This document shows positions 13,803 to 15,180 of a stretch of DNA of 15,180 bases, in pieces. How positions within the stretch are numbered: position 1 is the stretch's first letter; each line of letters begins with the position of its first letter. The notes below the pieces were generated by a model that was not told the origin of the DNA, made no database searches, and was given only the letters and a program-made list of their open reading frames with translations. The stretch is from Acidobacteriota bacterium. GTDB lineage: Bacteria > Acidobacteriota > Terriglobia > Terriglobales > Acidobacteriaceae. Both the position numbers and the translations under genes were made by a program. The stretch lies in contig JAJZAL010000122.1 in assembly GCA_021799405.1 (NCBI GenBank), positions 1 to 15,180 on the forward strand, given 5' to 3'.

Positions 13803-13916
13803 TCACCGAACCGCCTTCGGAGGCGGATAACTCCCGTTATGTTGGCCAGGCTTCAGGTTTCCTGCAGCGACCTCGCCGCCGGAAACTTGAAGCAGATCCC
13901 GTTTCTCGATACCCAT
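13803..13916 (-). CDS. Short ORF, 37 residues, within duplicated element (copy 1)
   Basis: The minus strand from ATG 13914-13916 to TGA 13803-13805 encodes a 37-residue peptide beginning MGIEKRDLLQVSGGEVAAGN followed by LKPGQH. A second copy of the same motif (KRALLQVSCGEISAEKLKPGRH) is found on the same strand at about 14994-15060, and the amino-acid pattern KR-x-LLQVS-x-GE-x2-A-x2-LKPG-x-H is better kept than the DNA. This indicates that both descend from a protein-coding sequence. The family is not recognised, and it may be only a fragment of a larger protein or mobile element. No clear ribosome-binding site precedes the ATG. Confidence 0.3.
   Translation of the reverse strand: MGIEKRDLLQVSGGEVAAGNLKPGQHNGSYPPPKAVR
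13841..13916 (-). repeat. Diverged 73-76 bp repeat, copy 1
   Basis: Aligned without gaps to 14993-15068 at roughly three quarters identity by eye. Both copies have the same orientation and flank the RX4H HEPN gene at 14015-14752. The shared block includes the codons for LLQVS and LKPG. Confidence 0.7.
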
Positions 13917-14014
13917 TTTGGTTTTGCTGCTCAACTCTTATCAGGTGACCGATAAGCGCTCATGGCGCTTGCGATCAATTGGGCGGCTGTTGGTGAAAGC
14001 AAGGTGCAGACTCG

Positions 14015-14752
14015 CTAATTCATCGCTGAATCTAAAGTCGCCATCTCTACCTGTATCTCGAATGCCCAGCGCAGCGTTTCAAGGGCATTCAAGAGACGAA
14101 AAGCATCGGCGGGGGTCCATTTGCAATGGTCCCGACCGTGCATTACCCAGTATCTGTTTATGAATTGCGGCGGCTCCTGATGAAAGGGAGATTCTTCAAA
14201 TAAGCGTTTCAGAAAGTGCATAGTCGAAATAGCAGGGATAGCCCAAATTCCGCCTCGCCTATGAAAGCCCGCTTTGTCGAAGAGCTTTTGCACGTTGGTT
14301 CCGGGTAGCTTCAACACGTGAGTTACGGCATATCCTTCCAGAACGGTGAGCAGCGCCGGTACTGTGACAAGATGCCTCCCTGCGATTAAGCTCTCTCGAA
14401 TTTCGATTAAGAGTGCATTCCACTGCACCATCTCAGGGATTTCAGTTAAATGTCCGATCTGTTCGCGCAGAACTTTGCAATCATTTTTCGTATATTCCGC
14501 CATGAACAGGTCATCAAGGTCCTTCGGGCTGAGCTTGCACAGTTCCTTTGAAGCTGTTAGATCCATCCATTCGGGGACGGTCCACCCCTTATCCGCGAGC
14601 TGCCGTGCGGCTTCTATGTAATCCTTGAACGCGTCCTCAAACCATTTGGATAGTCTGCTCCAATCGATCTGGCTGAGGAAGCGGTCGATAACGTCCAAGA
14701 GAGAACGGGATAGATCACTCCCGCTTTGGCTGGCAGAATCGTCCGTGCTCAC
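14015..14752 (-). CDS. RX4H-motif HEPN protein, candidate abortive-infection RNase
   Basis: A 245-residue helical protein. The GTG start (14750-14752) is fixed by AGGAGG (14758-14763 on the opposite strand) 5 bases upstream. The N-terminal part (about 15-60) has amphipathic helices (SLLDVIDRFLSQIDWSRLSKWFE), and the middle contains ALLIEIRESLIAGRHLVTVPALLTVLEGYA, the helix pattern found before the active site in many small HEPN proteins. The motif QFINRYWVMHGRD (residues 196-208) supplies Arg200-x4-His205, the N-R-x3-x-H-G form of the HEPN catalytic site, followed by ADAFRLLNALETLRW, the usual final helix. This type resembles phage-defence and Abi-associated HEPN proteins. It is convergent with AbrB-Sel1 and flanked on both sides by copies of a short repeat. 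The exact family is not named; RNase activity is inferred. Confidence 0.7.
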   Translation of the reverse strand: MSTDDSASQSGSDLSRSLLDVIDRFLSQIDWSRLSKWFEDAFKDYIEAARQLADKGWTVPEWMDLTASKELCKLSPKDLDDLFMAEYTKNDCKVLREQIGHLTEIPEMVQWNALLIEIRESLIAGRHLVTVPALLTVLEGYAVTHVLKLPGTNVQKLFDKAGFHRRGGIWAIPAISTMHFLKRLFEESPFHQEPPQFINRYWVMHGRDHCKWTPADAFRLLNALETLRWAFEIQVEMATLDSAMN

Positions 14753-15180
14753 CGGCGCCTCCTGCCGTCATCCTCTTCACGCCTGCACCTTGCCGCTACG
14801 AGTACGCCGCAAGTCGCAAGCTTTCCATCCGCGACAAAAGTGCGAACACCCGCGTCTGGATTGGGTGGGAATGTCATGTCAGAATACAAGGACATCAGGT
14901 AGACCACATGTTTAAAGATGACGGGAAACTCCTAAGCCGCATCTTCACACAGTCTCTTTTCCGATGACAAGCCAGGCAGTAGGGCGCGAAATGTCGGCCG
15001 GGCTTCAGCTTTTCTGCACTGATCTCGCCGCAAGAAACCTGGAGCAGAGCCCGTTTCACAGGACCTATCCTAATCTCTGGCCCATAAACCAAGGCGGCTA
15101 AGTGCCTTGGAGGATCGCCGAACGTTTTGTCAGCCCCACGCTGAACCGTTTACTCAGCTGAGATCCTGCTCCTTTCAAAA
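14753..15180. other. Right-hand intergenic stretch; degenerate repeat copy 2 and a hairpin
   Basis: Upstream of the leftward HEPN gene. It holds repeat copy 2 (14993-15068) and, next to it, a perfect 7-bp stem CCAAGGC/GCCTTGG (15089-15110; 8-base loop) which on the minus strand is followed by TTTA. No clear -35/-10 pair for the HEPN gene was found, and no other gene is recognisable before the window ends. Confidence 0.35.
14993..15068 (-). repeat. Diverged 73-76 bp repeat, copy 2 (start codon lost)
   Basis: The minus strand encodes KRALLQVSCGEISAEKLKPGRH, homologous to the short ORF at 13803-13916. The position corresponding to that ORF's ATG is ATA here (ATAGGTCCTGTG against ATGGGTATCGAG), so this copy has probably lost its start. 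The frame continues to a stop near 14895 with a second CxxC (YCLACHRKRDC) not found in copy 1. Confidence 0.6.

Larger units (their letters stand above)
13617..14014. other. Intergenic region between convergent AbrB-Sel1 and HEPN genes
   Basis: About 400 bp with several short stems: AGCCC/GGGCT near 13638-13654, AAGCCT-AA-AGGCTT at 13740-13753, and CCGCCT-TCGG-AGGCGG at 13811-13826. None is followed by a T run. It contains repeat copy 1 (13841-13916), which forms a 12-bp stem (CTTCAGGTTTCC at 13851-13862 with GGAAACTTGAAG at 13881-13892, one G-T/U-type mismatch) and encodes a short minus-strand ORF listed separately. Confidence 0.4.

Noticed and set aside
13811..13826. CCGCCT-TCGG-AGGCGG hairpin as terminator of AbrB-Sel1
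   Set aside because: It lies about 200 bases past the stop and has no T run, and the sequence is also part of the short repeat ORF.

Overview
The window looks like chromosomal DNA of a soil Acidobacteriota (Terriglobia-type) bacterium. The strongest taxonomic clue is a PadR regulator translationally coupled (ATGA overlap) to an 878-residue duplicated MacB/FtsX permease with an N-terminal prefix domain. This is the 'acidobacterial duplicated orphan permease' (ADOP) architecture, which is greatly expanded in that phylum. The DUF6431-type zinc-ribbon relic also fits such genomes. No rRNA, tRNA or CRISPR array was seen.

Layout. (1) 1-95: the first 31 codons of a leftward ECF sigma factor. (2) 436-1640: a complete IS630-family insertion sequence with 17-bp inverted ends and a TA target duplication; its transposase is split by an A8 run and also has an early TGA. 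(3) 2230-5222: the PadR + ADOP operon. (4) 5451-6395: a zinc-ribbon + AbiV-like HEPN protein read from a probable leaderless promoter, followed by a decayed DUF6431 zinc-ribbon gene on the other strand. (5) 6960-9199: a TetR-controlled divergent cassette. TetR reads right; an alpha/beta hydrolase with a large internal deletion and a saccharopine-dehydrogenase-like oxidoreductase read left, with a 45-bp palindromic operator between them. (6) 9581-14752: a block of defence-like genes, comprising a TIR protein with an N-terminal Cys/His motif (left), a divergent pair encoding an RX4H HEPN protein and a DUF5677-like helical protein (right), an AbrB/MazE-Sel1 fusion (right), and another RX4H HEPN protein (left). 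(7) Two diverged copies of a 73-bp element that encodes a short peptide motif flank the last HEPN gene.

How it fits together. Four all-helical HEPN or HEPN-like proteins of different families, plus one TIR protein, lie within about 9.3 kb, among an insertion sequence, two pseudogenes and gene remnants. HEPN (RNase) and TIR (NAD-processing) domains are typical effectors of abortive-infection systems, so 5.4-14.8 kb reads as an accessory defence island. The best candidate for an undescribed system is the TIR gene (9581-10315) with the divergent HEPN/DUF5677 operon (10869-12759), possibly together with the AbrB-Sel1 and terminal HEPN genes. This is inference from domain content and synteny; no function is proven here.
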